Source: Perkinsus marinus ATCC 50983
Lineage: Eukaryota > Perkinsozoa > Perkinsida > Perkinsidae
Assembly: GCF_000006405.1 (NCBI RefSeq)
Contig: NW_003206281.1
Location: forward strand, 127,916-184,205
Direction of reading: 5' to 3'
DNA length: 56,290 nt
Positions 27,847-39,434 of this stretch are shown here, in pieces (position 1 is the first letter of the stretch; each line of letters begins with the position of its first letter). The position numbers and the translations under genes were made by a program. Below the pieces are notes generated by a model. That model saw only the letters and a list, made by a program, of their open reading frames with translations. It did not search any database and had not been told where the DNA came from.

Positions 27847-30521
27847 CTAATTAAATTTTCTCGAATCAAGCTGCCAGCGCACCACACCACGGCGAAGGAA
27901 CCCGTTGGTATCCGGCCTGTAAAAGAAGTAGCGTGCGATCCTCGTACAGGCGGCCTGTAACAGGTCGCTTCAGGCACATACTGTGTGCCTTACAGTAACT
28001 CACATGCTTCTCGGTATTTTGTCAAAGAGCGCAGCAGCTGCCGAGGTGCTCGCCGGCACAGTGCAGAGGATGGACATGAACGTGGCGAGCGTGCTCACAT
28101 CTCGATGCAGGAGGCAGAACTCGTCAGGGTCCATGCTCCGTAGGACCTCCACGTCTATGTTGGCGTAATCACCTACGACAGAAGTTTGGAAAGCAAAAGA
28201 ACCTACTGTAGGTTACCTACAGATAGCATACGAATGAAAATAACGAGTCTCTATTAGGGAGAGTAATACATGGAATCCGGGTCGTGGAGAGCATTCAAGA
28301 ACTCAATTTGAACGTGGATTACTACCCTCACGGAAGAAGAATTGAACAGCGTCTTTCCCCGTTTGCTTCAAATTCCTGATGGCTTCCAAGGAACAGTCCT
28401 TAGCTTCCTTAGAGAAGATGTTCAAACTCTCTCTCTGCCACTTTGGATCAGTCTGGAATGAGCGCGGGTCGAATCTCGATATCCACAGAAGATCAGCTGC
28501 CGCATAAGATAACCTGAGGTTGTCAAGTCATCCCGGGGCTCCACTAAGTTACTTCAGCATACGAACAATCACCTATTCGAGATAGTAGTCTTAGTTTCCT
28601 GGTTCATGTTGCGCGTGCCGCCTATCTCATTCACAGCTTTGTTGATCTCAATCACTGCTTCGAAGATGGACAGGTCATTTTCATCAACTTTATTGCGAAG
28701 ATCGATCAAGGAAGATAGGACCGATGCCAAGGCTGTAGCCTCACAGCGCTTCGTGCCACTATGGAGAACCTCCAGGAGACTTGTATGGGCTTGCCTCGCC
28801 TCCGCGTCCAACCTGAGGAAGACGTAGGTCCAATGATGAGAGACCTATGAGACACAGGGCCGGTGTGGTATTTCATCAGCTGCTGTTCGAAAATGTACTC
28901 TCACTTCTCCCAGCAATCCTCTTTAGTATTCGCGGCGAAAGCGTCCTGTATGTCAGTCCAGGAACGTACAAGTTGCATGATGAGTTTCGCTTGTACCAGC
29001 GAGGTGTCACAACCCGCAGGATCCATCAGATGACCTTTATCACAAGCTGTCAAGTACCCTCGGAGGCTCTGGCAGAGATCGGTCCAGAAGCTCAGGTCGC
29101 CGTCGTCGTGGGCAGTCAGCTTCTGGAATAGGGTTTGCAACCCCTTGGAGAAGCAGTCCACCTCAATATGCAACCTTGGCTTCCCCTCGTCCGAGTAACG
29201 ACTATCCAGACGGTTCAGCAGCTCTTCTCTTATGCCGCGCAACAGAGGAAGATCCTTGCACACTACAGCTGTAATATGAATGTCAGCTGAAGAAAAACAC
29301 CTGTTCAGGAATGATAGATTTAAGTCTAATGAGGCTACACTCTATTCCTCTCGAGAATCTCTAATCGATCAATATATGCCAACATCGAAGCAAGCGATAC
29401 AATTACCCAGGTTTGAGGCCTACCTTCTTGGAGCTCCATCACGCAGACGGCCTCAGTAAATCCAGCTATCTCTTCGATAACTACCTCCTCATCACTCGCC
29501 ACCTTGACCGCCTTGTTTGAGGCGAAGCCTCGCAGAGGTACAGTATAGAAGGAGTAACCTTTGCTCCCAGAGGATTGATAGGTGCTCGCACATACGGTGA
29601 CCACGATGTCACTATTAAGCTCGTGATAATCCAAGATGAGGGACACCTTGCCGTTCAGACTTGACGCCTTCTTCAGTTTTGCCACATCCATACGCACGCC
29701 TTCTTCCTCGACGGTAAGCTCTAGACTCCTCAGGTGATCTATGGACCACTCGTATGCTATGCCAGGGAGGTGAGCATCCAGGGCATGATTGAACCAGGAT
29801 GAGTTGTTGGACAGGACTTGGCAGTCGATACCACACGCGACGAAGAAGCTCACTATGCGTTTCTCGAATGCTGACTTAGCAGCCTTCTCACTCTGCAGAA
29901 CTGGCACGAAGAGATTCTTAAATGAGGAACGAAGATCGTTCGACGACACAGCAGAGGGCGCCTGAGCGGCCCGGCCTCTCTTCTTCGCGGACTGCGTCCT
30001 AGAAGACGATCTCTTTTTTTGACAGATTGCGTCCTAAATGGCGAGCTTGTCCTCTTAGCAGAGCGTGTGTTAAATGGCGAGCTTGTCCTCTTCGCAGAGC
30101 GCGTCTCAGATGGCGAGCTTGTCCTCTTCGCAGAGCGCGTCTTAGATGGCGAGCTTGTCTTCTTCGCAGAGCGCGTCTTAGAGGGAGGGGTCTCGAAGCG
30201 AGAGGATGAGCTCCTCCTTGCAGGAGTTACGCTCTTCTTGGGACCGCCAGCTAATTTGGTACAGCGCTTCCTCTTAACCATAGGAGAACGTTTTCTTGTA
30301 GCCGTCGGAGGATAGCGGGCTAGTGCCTTGCTTCGCCAGGGCTCCGGGAGCTCGGGACCATGGTGCTTCATCAAGTGGGTGCGTAGCTTTGTAGGGTTTC
30401 GGTCCACATAAGGATAGTTACAGAATGTGCAGACCCATCTCTTGTCGTCTCCAAGTCCAACAGGTTTGACAAACTTATCAGGGTCGATCTCGCCTGGAGG
30501 CGGTCGTCTGCCAGGAGGCAT
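27847..30521 (-). CDS. hAT-derived gene: BED finger, SP/K repeats, DUF659-like and hAT C-terminal regions, six exons
   Basis: Exons (minus): 30521-29424, 29268-28905, 28812-28573, 28513-28326, 28172-28004, 27916-27847. All five introns are GT-AG (155, 92, 59, 153 and 87 nt) and keep phase. The N-terminus has a BED finger, RWVCTFCNYPYVD...HLMKHHG. A basic region with five ~12-residue repeats like KTRSAKRTSSPS follows. A hAT body comes next (FFVACGIDCQVLSN), then SYAAADLLWISRFDP and a hAT dimerisation-like end, LATFMSILCTVPASTSAAAA. I cannot find the hAT TDNA motif or a clear DDE set, so a domesticated DNA-binding protein is likelier than an active transposase. A run of seven A's (30014-30020 as T's) shifts the frame between the repeats and the body: a sequencing indel or a real lesion. 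No TIRs or 8-bp duplication were found around it. Confidence 0.7.
30040..30185. repeat. 36-bp tandem repeat inside the hAT-derived gene
   Basis: About four to five copies of a 36-bp unit (GCAGAGCGCGTCTTAGATGG ...) encode the KTRSAKRTSSPS peptide repeat on the minus strand. Basic SP-containing repeats of this kind occur in DNA-binding tails. Confidence 0.85.
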
Positions 30522-31048
30522 GATTGCCGCAAAAGATAGAACAGGATAACTGAGACGATCAGAGATGTATCCTTGCTGAGAGCTCCAATGCCATCGTAGC
30601 GCTTATTATCCACGTTCCCCGGAGAGCGACGAGAATAATTTATCATACTATCAGCAAAATAAGACCCCGTTATAAGGTTTTGTTGAGAATCTATAAATTC
30701 GACAATTGGCCATGGATAGTTGAATGAGCTATTCGCGAAGTGAGAGAAGAGTGACTCTCCCGACCAGTGCCTCCTCGAACTTATACCTCTCTCTCAAAAT
30801 CAGCTACTGTCAGTCGTCACAACAACCTCCTCGTCGTCGATCATTCGTCTCAAGTCCTTCAAGCTGAAGCTTTCGGAATTCCCGCTCTGAGCTTGCCCTC
30901 CTCGAACCAGACAATACCGACGCTTAGAGGCTCTCTGAAGCCTTCCACCATCTCCGGCTAGGACTTCTATGCGACCAGTTAGACAATGCGACTTCACGCA
31001 CGAGAGAGGAGAGAAGATCAGAGGGGGTAGAGAGTTTGGACACGGGCG

Positions 31049-31070
31049 GTGCACGGTGCACCGTGCACCA
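31049..31070. repeat. 22-bp perfect palindrome
   Basis: GGTGCACGGTG followed directly by CACCGTGCACC, with no spacer. It lies in the gene-free stretch 30522-31390, where nothing else was recognised. Confidence 0.9.
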
Positions 31071-31389
31071 TGGTTGGTGACACCAACTTGGTGCCTGTCG
31101 CAGACACAGAGGTTCTACTTCCGACTCTACTATCCGACTCTTGATTCTCAACACTACTACCGGACATTTGGTAGAAAGATCTATAAGTGATTTCCAAGTC
31201 AGTCACGGATAAACATAGCTATAAAAAGCTATGAGCACAGCCAACGGAGACAGTCTATTATTAGTGATATCGATTACTAGGGCGAGCGCAGATAACGCCT
31301 GAAAATAAGGTCATGGCGACTTACAGCGGGTTATCGTTTGCAAGCCCAAGGCAAATCTGTTTAGTGACATTAGGTAGACGAACATAAAT

Positions 31390-32740
31390 GACTCAATTAA
31401 AAGGCAATTTATGCTCATTTAAAATGAGCAAGTCTTTCGTAACGGATATATCCGTTTCTTCATCACAGGTCACTGCCAGTACAGGACTCGAATCGCATAG
31501 TTTCTTGACAGCCTCAGCTTGGGAGGTCTGGAATGAGCGCGTAACGACGAACGGGTACATAGGAGGGAGTCAACTTTCGGGCACCGAAACACCATGGCGG
31601 CCCATGAGCTTTAGGAGACCGGGAACCTTTCTCATTGCAATGTATTCCTTGGCGGCGAAGTCAACACTGTTGACTCAACAGCGTCGAAGTACGGCAGCAT
31701 CAGGGTATTCTGCTTCTCCTCACGCTTACGTCGTTTCTCCTCCAACTTGACTCTGCTCTTCTCAAGGCTCGCANNNNNNNNNNNNNNNNNNNNNNNNNNN
31801 NNNNNNNNNNNNNNNNNNNNNNNNNNNNNNNNNNNNNNNNNNNNNNNNNNNNNNNNNNNNNNNNNNNNNNNNNTCGACGAGTCTGTCATGCGCGAGAACG
31901 TAGTACTTCTCGACAGGCGATGCTGCCTCATGAACACTCTGGAGACATTCGGAATACGTGCGCTTACAGCTAACAACAGCTGTAACGGTACGTTTATCCT
32001 CAACAGAATCACCACCAAGCTCTTCAGCACTATCTTCGTTGTTCACTGATTCGCCTTCGTCATCAGCGTCGTTGTCGCCACTAGCAACTATGCCTTCGCT
32101 CAAGGAGACTGCCAATTGTTCCATGGGAAGTGCTGGTTGGAAAGATGATGAGCTTCTAGATGTCTTACGATTCTTCTTAGCAGCTAATCGCATTTTCTCA
32201 GGTGAAAGCGGCCCACGCTGCTTCCAGTTCCACACGAAATCGCGTATACGTGCAATGCCATCTGCTTCGCCCTCTCAATGATCTAAAAGATGCAGTAATA
32301 ATTAGTGGACAACCTGAGGCTACTTGGGAAATGTATGCGGCCCTCAAAGTCGATTGGCATTCGACGGTTGCTGAGCATTACCAAAGTCAACTCAGCGAAG
32401 GCGTTCATTGTGAACTTCAACTTAGCCACTCTATCCTGACAGGAACAGCGACACGATCGCGTGCTTGGCGGCGTACCACTGTAGCACAAGAAATGATGCA
32501 CATACAGGTGATAAATCCTCTACCCAGGAGGCCCCCTCACAAGCTAACTCTTTTCAACAAGAAAGTAGCGAGGCGTAATGATCCATTACACCTCTCTTAG
32601 ATTGTCAATACCTCTCTGCTGGACTTGACCGTAGCCAAATATTGGTCGCCGTTGGCTAGATAGCCGCTAGAAGCACTAGAATGAGGCGACAAGGTACGAG
32701 TACGCTTGGTTCGGGTTCTACTAGCAACTCCAGACATGGC
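31390..32740 (-). CDS. Hypothetical multi-exon gene broken by an assembly gap
   Basis: Minus-strand pieces look coding. A start region from an ATG at about 32737 has MSGVASRTRTKRTRTLSP and ends at a GAGAG|GTATTG donor. A longer piece before the gap (about 32275-31874) includes ARIRDFVWNWKQRGPLSP, a Ser/Asp-rich acidic stretch and VEKYYVLAHDRLV. Beyond the gap come LEKSRVKLEEKRRKREEK (coiled-coil-like) and, in another frame, YIAMRKVPGLLKLMGRHG, then one in-frame stop, then MYPFVVTRSFQTSQAEAVKK. I do not recognise the protein. With the gap and the stop it may be a damaged gene; exon borders are not settled. Confidence 0.35.
31774..31873. other. Assembly gap (100 N)
   Basis: Exactly 100 N, the usual placeholder for a scaffold gap of unknown true size. 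The reading frames that seem to cross it are artefacts. Confidence 0.99.
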
Positions 32741-33354
32741 TGGAGGGGAAGTGCGTACTAAGACTGCACAGAAAATAGAGAATGTAGTAAGGTATGACAA
32801 GACAGATAGAGAGAGTAGTGATGTTGCACGTACTAGAGACGAATGGATACGCAGATGCGCAAGCTCAACTGGCGCCAGCCAGCTGATGCGTGTGTGCGCC
32901 GCACAGAAGCAACAAGCATCAGCATTGTCATACCTTGTCTCAAGGTCCTATCATTTTTCCCCGTAGGATGAACGTCTCAGACCGGGATATTTCTTACAAT
33001 AATGTACTTAGCCGTCCGTTCCAAGATTAGTGTGATATACAAGGCCTGTATTACAGGCTCGTTATGGAGCGAGTGGTGTGACTACACCACACTTCACGAA
33101 TGAAACAATACGCGTGGAATTGATCCATGCGTATCACGAGAGCATCTCCATAAACCGCGATAAGCTAGAATGCATTTGTTCGATGAGATAGGGCTATCAC
33201 TGGGTTGTGATAATGGGTTGAGTAATAATCTTATAAGTCAGTAATAGTCGTTCTTTATCCGCGTTAGGTATGAGCATCGAGTTGAGAAGCATAACTGCTT
33301 TGAGTCGAACAGAAGCTTTGAACCGAAAAGTTAGTAGCTTCGTTAATCATCCCG

Positions 33355-34995
33355 ATGTTGAACATTCTCCTCGTCGTCCTATTGATACGTGGTGGGGTAT
33401 GTGCCTTCAAGATGGGCAACGTTCGTATGCAGATGAAGACGACACATTTCTGCAATCTTGACTTGAGGGACGTCAAAGGGAAACCAGTGGCATGCCACAT
33501 CTCCAAGGCTATGGAAACTGAAGGGCTGGTTCTACCTGGTATGGATGATAACAAGTCGTTCACCGTTCATCGAGATGTCTTCATCGCCAAGGACGGTCAA
33601 GCGGTAGTTCAAGCAGCGCCAAGTCATCCGTATCTGTATATCCTCATGAGCCATAACGACACGCACTTCAGCACCTCCCAACTCTTCGATAGGCAGTCAT
33701 TCCTCCTAGAGCAGGGAACCAGGCATAGGAATGATGCACCCAATGGTCGCAGGCTCAATGCCAATCTTACACTCGAGGATGATGGTTGGGTCTATAAAGG
33801 TTTGGTAGACGAAGGTGGACGGAAGCTTAACAAATGGGTCAGGAGTGGAATAGAAGGTGTTGATCCCAAGTCGGGTCTCAACTTCACTGCCCTCGCTCAG
33901 ACTGGTGTGATCACTAACGCTTGGGTTCTCTTCCTTGACAAGGATCAGAAGCAGATGGTGAAGCTCTTGGGTATCAACACCTTCGAGAATGATAAAGTCT
34001 ATCTCGAGTCCGAGGTCACTCATTGGGAAGAGCTCGATGATGCATTAACTTTGGATGTTGCCATGAAGGATATTCACGCGGCGTATGATATCGTGAAGAG
34101 CCACGATGTGGGAGCAGCCAAAGAAGAGGCGCCACAACTGGACGTTGAGTTCATCAAGAGCCGCTTGGTTAGCGAAGAGGCTCGTCTATTCTTTAATGAC
34201 GGGAAGAGCCACGACTGGAGGTCGAACAAGACTCATATTCGTGGAGATAAGTCGGTAGCACCGATCGATTATTTTCGCCTCCCCAATGGCACCGCTGCGC
34301 ATAAGTTCTTCCTGTACAAGTATCACTCTCCTCTACAGGGGAAGGATGAGGAGTTCCAATTACCACCGGCTTGCACGACCGGTGTGACCAAGTCGGTCAG
34401 TCAATTCTGTCTTTACGTTGGTTATAACTCTAACGACACGCTACTGGCCCTCGAAGTATATATGGCTTATACCGATAAAGTCATCAAGGAAAATAGAGCA
34501 TACCTCAATGTCACAGTCCATTTGAAGCAGCCGGAGACGGAGGTGATATTCTTTGCTTTCGAAGCCGCTGGATGTGCTCTGGTTTGGGCTACTGATATTG
34601 GCTTCGCAGGCTTGCACATTCAAGTATGTCTCGCGGGTGCAGGCAGCGGTGGAAATGGCACTTACAGAGGGAGAATAGCGATGTCAGTTGAGGTCATAAT
34701 CAAAATTGAATTCTTCCCCGTGTTGAGAGCCACACTCTCTGGTCAAATTGCGGTCAATGCGTCAGACAATGGTGATGTCGAAGCATATGGTAGTCTGGCC
34801 CTTGATGTCTCGGCGATAGTTATCGGAGCGGGTATTTCTATGGACATCTTCGGAAACACCGTTGATCATAAATCGGATATCTGGGAATTTAAATCCCACT
34901 TCAACCTCCACGTATGGGTCGATGTCCTCTTCTATGATCATGACTGGCCATGGAGTTGGACTATTTGGGAAGCTGGTCCTGTTGATTTGCGATAG
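33355..34995 (+). CDS. Secreted orphan protein, 546 aa, single exon
   Basis: The ATG at 33355 opens a clear signal peptide (MLNILLVVLLIRGGVCA, cleavage likely after CA). The mature protein has no hydrophobic anchor until a long beta-rich C-terminal half with alternating hydrophobic strands and a Trp-rich end (DHDWPWSWTIWEAG). Recognisable blocks are a helix around HWEELDDALTLDVAMKDI, a cysteine-containing middle (PPACTTGV, SQFCLYVGY), and VWATDIGFAGLHIQVCLAG. Several N-x-S/T sites (NLT, NFT, NDT, NGT, NVT) suit a secreted glycoprotein. No known enzyme motif was found. The frame is intact and is the best-looking host gene in the window. Function is unknown. Confidence 0.85.
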   Translation: MLNILLVVLLIRGGVCAFKMGNVRMQMKTTHFCNLDLRDVKGKPVACHISKAMETEGLVLPGMDDNKSFTVHRDVFIAKDGQAVVQAAPSHPYLYILMSHNDTHFSTSQLFDRQSFLLEQGTRHRNDAPNGRRLNANLTLEDDGWVYKGLVDEGGRKLNKWVRSGIEGVDPKSGLNFTALAQTGVITNAWVLFLDKDQKQMVKLLGINTFENDKVYLESEVTHWEELDDALTLDVAMKDIHAAYDIVKSHDVGAAKEEAPQLDVEFIKSRLVSEEARLFFNDGKSHDWRSNKTHIRGDKSVAPIDYFRLPNGTAAHKFFLYKYHSPLQGKDEEFQLPPACTTGVTKSVSQFCLYVGYNSNDTLLALEVYMAYTDKVIKENRAYLNVTVHLKQPETEVIFFAFEAAGCALVWATDIGFAGLHIQVCLAGAGSGGNGTYRGRIAMSVEVIIKIEFFPVLRATLSGQIAVNASDNGDVEAYGSLALDVSAIVIGAGISMDIFGNTVDHKSDIWEFKSHFNLHVWVDVLFYDHDWPWSWTIWEAGPVDLR

Positions 34996-36102
34996 ATCGG
35001 CAAGCTCGTGTGGACGGTATATCGGGGGCATAGTTCCAGGCCCGTGTTAAAGCCTCATGGTTATCTCATACAAAAAATATTACGCCTTTGTCATGTATTA
35101 AATATTCTTGAAAAAATTTCGAGCACACATGTACTCGTGAAGTAGCATATTCAAGTCACAATGGTCATGTTAGTCGATGACTGGCTCATGATGAGCCGAT
35201 TCTTTTATTTCACTTTTGTTGTCCTAGATGATGCACTACACTGCAAGTGAATGATCCGCTGCGGATCCGAACCGTAGCGCTCAGGAGAGTTGCAGTCCAG
35301 AAGTTAGCTGACTCTTTCCAGATTGCTCTGTCGTGTTTTGACTAGTCGAGTTTGTCACATAACTAACCACATCATTCGGCTCGGGTTGATGACCTATGTC
35401 AGAGCTTGACGACAAGCTCTGAACTTGTGAGATCCAAAAATCTCAACCTCGAAGTTCTGTCGAAAAACTCTCCGAAACTTGCAACGCTGGATGCTTCGCT
35501 CCGCATAAGTAGCAGCGAGGTTATGGGATACTCTTATCTGCCACAGAGAGTCAATTCGGTGCTCTCTGAGCCAGAGCCTCTGGCTTCTGACCCTCGCTTG
35601 ACTACTCATGCTTCCCAAACCAACTTAAACCGGATGTGGGTGGGTGGGTTCAGGAAAGTCCCCAACACAGACCATTCGCTCGTTTGTTGACCTAGCCCAA
35701 TGAATTGATCTTCATATACAAAAAATCTATCGGATTGTGATTCAAAAGAGGTGGTGCAGGCGAAATGAAAGAGACTCAAGACTATCTTCCCCATGGCTCA
35801 AGGCTAAGAAGGATCCGAGTTCGAGTCGCGGAAGTTGCATATATCATATATAGTATATATGATATATGCGACTTCCGCGAATTTATCGTATTACGACAAA
35901 TGCGAATACCACAGTTACTACCAGTTCACGGCTGTGAAAAGAACGCGATAACGCGACATATCATGTGATATAACGTGATATACGATTCGTGATTTTTTGC
36001 GAGAGAAAAAGCGGTTTTCAGTAGCGTTTTTTTGCGATGTGATACAGTCGATTATCACTTCGCGTTTTCCACGGGTGCGTCCCCAACGTTATAGTTAGCC
36101 GA
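34996..36102. other. Intergenic stretch with hairpins
   Basis: No gene recognised. It contains a 10-bp-arm hairpin TCAGAGCTTG/CAAGCTCTGA (35399-35422) and the long palindrome at 35827-35879. Confidence 0.5.
35827..35879. repeat. 53-bp palindrome, 26-bp arms
   Basis: Arms 35827-35852 and 35854-35879 around a single G, with one mismatch (GTTGC against GCGAC). The ends are CGCGGAAGT/ACTTCCGCG and the middle is an AT-rich TATATCATATATA core. Confidence 0.92.
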
Positions 36103-36388
36103 ACCATCGAGAGAATGAACAGGTACGCATGATTCCCACATTGTCACGGAGAGTCGGTGACAATGTCACCGACTCTCCAGGATCGATTTCTCACTGTCCG
36201 ATGTAATGCATATCATTTGTTCCTTTCTTTCTCCCACCTCCCTGTCTCTCCCTGTCGAGAGAGTCAGGTGGCTACATATTTCCTATTTAAATAAATGACA
36301 TGGTTGTCTCACAATCAATGTTGGACCCACAGGCTGCGCGGCCCACAGCCCATATGCTCATCTCAGTAATCCGCGCAATCCCCTCACT

Positions 36389-36480
36389 CAATATGTAATC
36401 AAGCCTTCCCAGTATGCCATCAGGTCTCCCTAATATGCCATCAAACTTCCTTAATATGCCATCAGGCCTCCTCACTGAGC
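36389..36480. repeat. 21-bp minisatellite (AATATGCCATCAGGCCTCC-like)
   Basis: Four imperfect copies here; units A (about 22785-22835) and C (about 50565-50610) have two each. On the minus strand it would read as DGILGR-type heptads, but no gene covers it. Confidence 0.8.
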
Positions 36481-36824
36481 GAAACGCAACAGGGTCGCTT
36501 GATTGGTAGCCTTGATTAGAACAGCTCCAAGGTCAAGATGTTTGAGGTTTTTGATTCAACGAGTCACTCGTTACTAGTCTGCGGCAAAGCTGCGTGGCGA
36601 CTCGAAGACTTCACTCATCTCGCATCGATGAAAAAATTATAGCATATAAATAACGAAGTAAAGTTGGTTGAGTGTCCGGATATCAAGACAACGCACTAAC
36701 GAAAGTGTGTTCGCAATGTTCGCTCACCCCAGAATGTGCTGAATCTCGAGCACCTACGTGAGGGATACATGGCGGACCGAGACGAGTCATCCACAAGCTT
36801 TCGTTATAAGATCCTGAGGGGACC

Positions 36825-37706
36825 TCACTTCGGCAGGACGATTCTGTCCTGAAGGAAGGTCGCCGGAAAGTTTAGCTTGAGGAGAAAATTATTGGCGAAG
36901 GCCTTCGCTGTACCCTTAAGGTCCCATACGCTGTCATTGCCCTTGAGTGTATCCAAGGTCAAATGGAGGGAACCACCAACAGTACCGAGTTTAACGTCCT
37001 GGGTGATCGATGCTGTCACGTTGAAGCCCATATTCCCCCCATTTGTGGCGTAGACGTAGCTAGTTCTACTGGGCACATGCTCAATGTCCATAGCTTGGTA
37101 GTTCAGAACATATACTTTAAAGTGAGGATCAGCAACCATGTTTTGTTCCAGGCGACCGAGTAGCCCAGGCTTGGGAGATTCCAGATCATAGGTCGCCAAG
37201 GATATAGTCGCGCCAAGTCTGGTTTTGCGACCAAAAGCTACTATATTTGCGTCACCGCCAGCGTGGGCTCGCAGAGTTCTCGCAGTGTTGTCCTCGAACT
37301 TGGCTGTGAAACCAATAACGACATTGTCCTGTGGGTCTTTAATATCAAAGACATCAACAATGGCTGTCACTTCCTTCCCTGTACCAGTTGTATTGCGCTT
37401 GCCATGGAAGCAGTAGTACTTGCCTTCCGGGCGCATCTTCGGTGTACAACCCGGGGGATATGAAAAGCTACCGTCAGCCGAAACTGCTGCTAGCTGGGGG
37501 ACTCCAGAGTATGAGGCAATACGCTCCTCATCTTGCTTGATAAGATCGGCCTCGTACTCCTTCAGTAGGTTGATGGCCTCTGGCGTGAGCTCCATGTCGT
37601 CGAAGCTACCGAAAAGAGGCTTCTCATCACCACTTGGACGGTCGACCACGATGCCTTCAGCAAGTGAGGTGAGGGCTATCGTAGCTATAGAAATCCTGAC
37701 GAACAT
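36825..37706 (-). CDS. Secreted-protein family member 3
   Basis: 293 aa from the ATG at 37706 (MFVRISIATIALTSLAEG, signal peptide). An upstream GTG-led extension is conserved in sequence but has no ATG, so it is read as 5' UTR. The family blocks are all present: ELTPEAINLLKEYEADLIKQ, AAVSADGSFSYPPGCTP, YYCFHGKRNTTG, DPQDNVVIGFTAKF, then the variable half from HAGGDA to RIVLPK. Compared with member 4, the first ~155 residues are almost the same, but the second half differs at roughly a third of positions. Lies in unit B; function unknown. Confidence 0.88.
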   Translation of the reverse strand: MFVRISIATIALTSLAEGIVVDRPSGDEKPLFGSFDDMELTPEAINLLKEYEADLIKQDEERIASYSGVPQLAAVSADGSFSYPPGCTPKMRPEGKYYCFHGKRNTTGTGKEVTAIVDVFDIKDPQDNVVIGFTAKFEDNTARTLRAHAGGDANIVAFGRKTRLGATISLATYDLESPKPGLLGRLEQNMVADPHFKVYVLNYQAMDIEHVPSRTSYVYATNGGNMGFNVTASITQDVKLGTVGGSLHLTLDTLKGNDSVWDLKGTAKAFANNFLLKLNFPATFLQDRIVLPK

Positions 37707-37796
37707 TTGTGAGGGACTGGATGAGTCTAAGCTAAACAACTTCACTCTCTCTGCTATTCGATTCTAATATCATAACTTGAGTTTGGTTCTGAGATG

Positions 37797-37862
37797 TCCA
37801 TTGGACATTGTCCATGAAGGTCATCACGTAAAGTCGTGGACATTGTTCACGATTTCACGTGA
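37797..37862. promoter_or_regulatory. Promoter block of family member 3
   Basis: Contains the palindrome TGTCCATTGGACA (37797-37809), a second GTGGACATTGTTCAC element, and TCACGTGA (37855-37862). The last is about 150 bp upstream of the ATG and shared with all family members; the TGTCC elements are shared only with member 4. Confidence 0.5.
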
Positions 37863-38155
37863 CGACGGGGACGCACAACGTGCGATGGAATGTCCCAGGT
37901 TTAGTTTCACGCGAGATGAAAGTTTGGTTCGATCACTTGAAACTATGTTCAAACTCTATAAGTGACATAACAATGCACAGTGGTGATACGTTCAGTAGTG
38001 GATCTGAACTCAGGAGTGGTGAGCTTTTGAAGTTTGTGTTAATCTGGTATGTTTGGTCGCACACGCAGCGTGTGACACCGTTGCGTATGTGACATCAATA
38101 TCTGGGACTGGATGATTAGGGTGTGACGCGGTCGTAATGCGACCGTCGCAAGTGT

Positions 38156-38452
38156 TTGGAACGTCCTTGCACTATCGCACTGTGTGATTCAGTTGACTCT
38201 TGGTATCCTGAAGGCTTCGATGTGCTTCATAATGTGGATTTTTCTACAATAAAGGGTGAATATGTGAGGAGCGATCTAAAGAGTGGTGCCAAAGCAAAAT
38301 ATATTATCCGTACAAACTTCCTGTCATCCCTATCCGACAAGTTAGGAACTCACAAAGGAAATGCAGGGGGGAAAACCAAAATATCCTCCGAATCGGAAGC
38401 GGTTCGAATCTCAAACTTCGAAACATACCCGGTTCCGGGTAGACATCGATGA
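38156..38452 (+). other. Conserved plus-strand frame in units B and C
   Basis: The frame WYPEGFDVLHNVDFSTIKGE...YPVPGRHR is open in B and C (C 52642-52956) and broken in A. It lies divergently upstream of the secreted gene. Since B and C are almost identical here, conservation says little; it may be a short gene or chance. Confidence 0.25.
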
Positions 38453-39434
38453 ATAAACAAGTACGAAGTGAGCGAAATGCTATCAAAGTTCGAGTGACCC
38501 CTAGACAACGTACCAAGAGGGACATCGCGACCCTAAGGCGACCGTGACACCAGTAGCGACCAGAGCGTGCGGAACGTGAAGGAATAAACGGAACTTGGAT
38601 GAGCTGGAGCTACGACGTCTTGCCAAAGTTACATAGAAACAGACGTATAGAGGCTGTATTCGACGCAACCTGTAGCCGCAGATAGCCAAAGATTGAGGTT
38701 TGCAGCGGTTTACGAGTGTCTCGCGTCGAGAGAAAGAGACAAACGTTATAAATGTGGAAAGGTTCCCCGCTCAAGCGATCAAAGAACTAGATTACCTGTG
38801 CCATGACTATCGCTCAACAAGAGAATAGCAAGGGTGAGGTTCCACACTCCGGACGAACTCTTTTTCTTTAGTGCCATGGGACGTAAAGTGCGCCCGCGTT
38901 CCCAAGTGATAACGTCCATCGGCAGTGGAATCTTCATTGCTTTATAGACGGGCGTCAGCGACAGGACCTTAGGACTCTCAGCTAGCTAGCTAGCCATTGG
39001 TCTCCAAGCGTTTCACCATACAGATCCTAAGATGTCTGTGTTATCTAGTATATTATGTTTCATTTATCTACGAAGTGGAGGCAGTTCTGCGACACGCGCA
39101 AACCTCGGCCATCTTTCGTCTATTAGTTTTCATTAGTGCTTAACTCTCATGCATTATAATCCCTCCCATCCGCAAACCGAGACTAAGGGCGAGCGGGAGT
39201 CTATACGCGATACACGAGTTAAGACTCTTGCTGGGCTACCTGCTACGCGTCTAGGGCTGTGTATCTGCTGTGCATAGCCAATCGCGAGATATGTAGGCAT
39301 GAACATTCACAAAGCAACGAGGAGCGTTCCCGCTGGCCTCTAGCTATCGTAATCGACTATAGTTTAGTCGACTCTCAGTCCCGTAGTCTGGGGTTTCATC
39401 GCGTAGATGCGAGAAAGAGGTTCAGTGCACGGGC

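Noticed and set aside
30019-30315. Plus-strand repeat-rich frame over the hAT-derived gene
   Set aside because: It is the antisense of the 36-bp tandem repeat; the minus strand has the BED finger and consistent splicing.
31632-32235. Proteins reading through the run of N
   Set aside because: The 100 N is an assembly placeholder; any frame across it is artificial.
36825-37745. Longer protein start (MKLFSLDS...) for family members 3 and 4
   Set aside because: The first codon is GTG, not ATG; the conserved ATG is at MFVRIS/MLVRIS.
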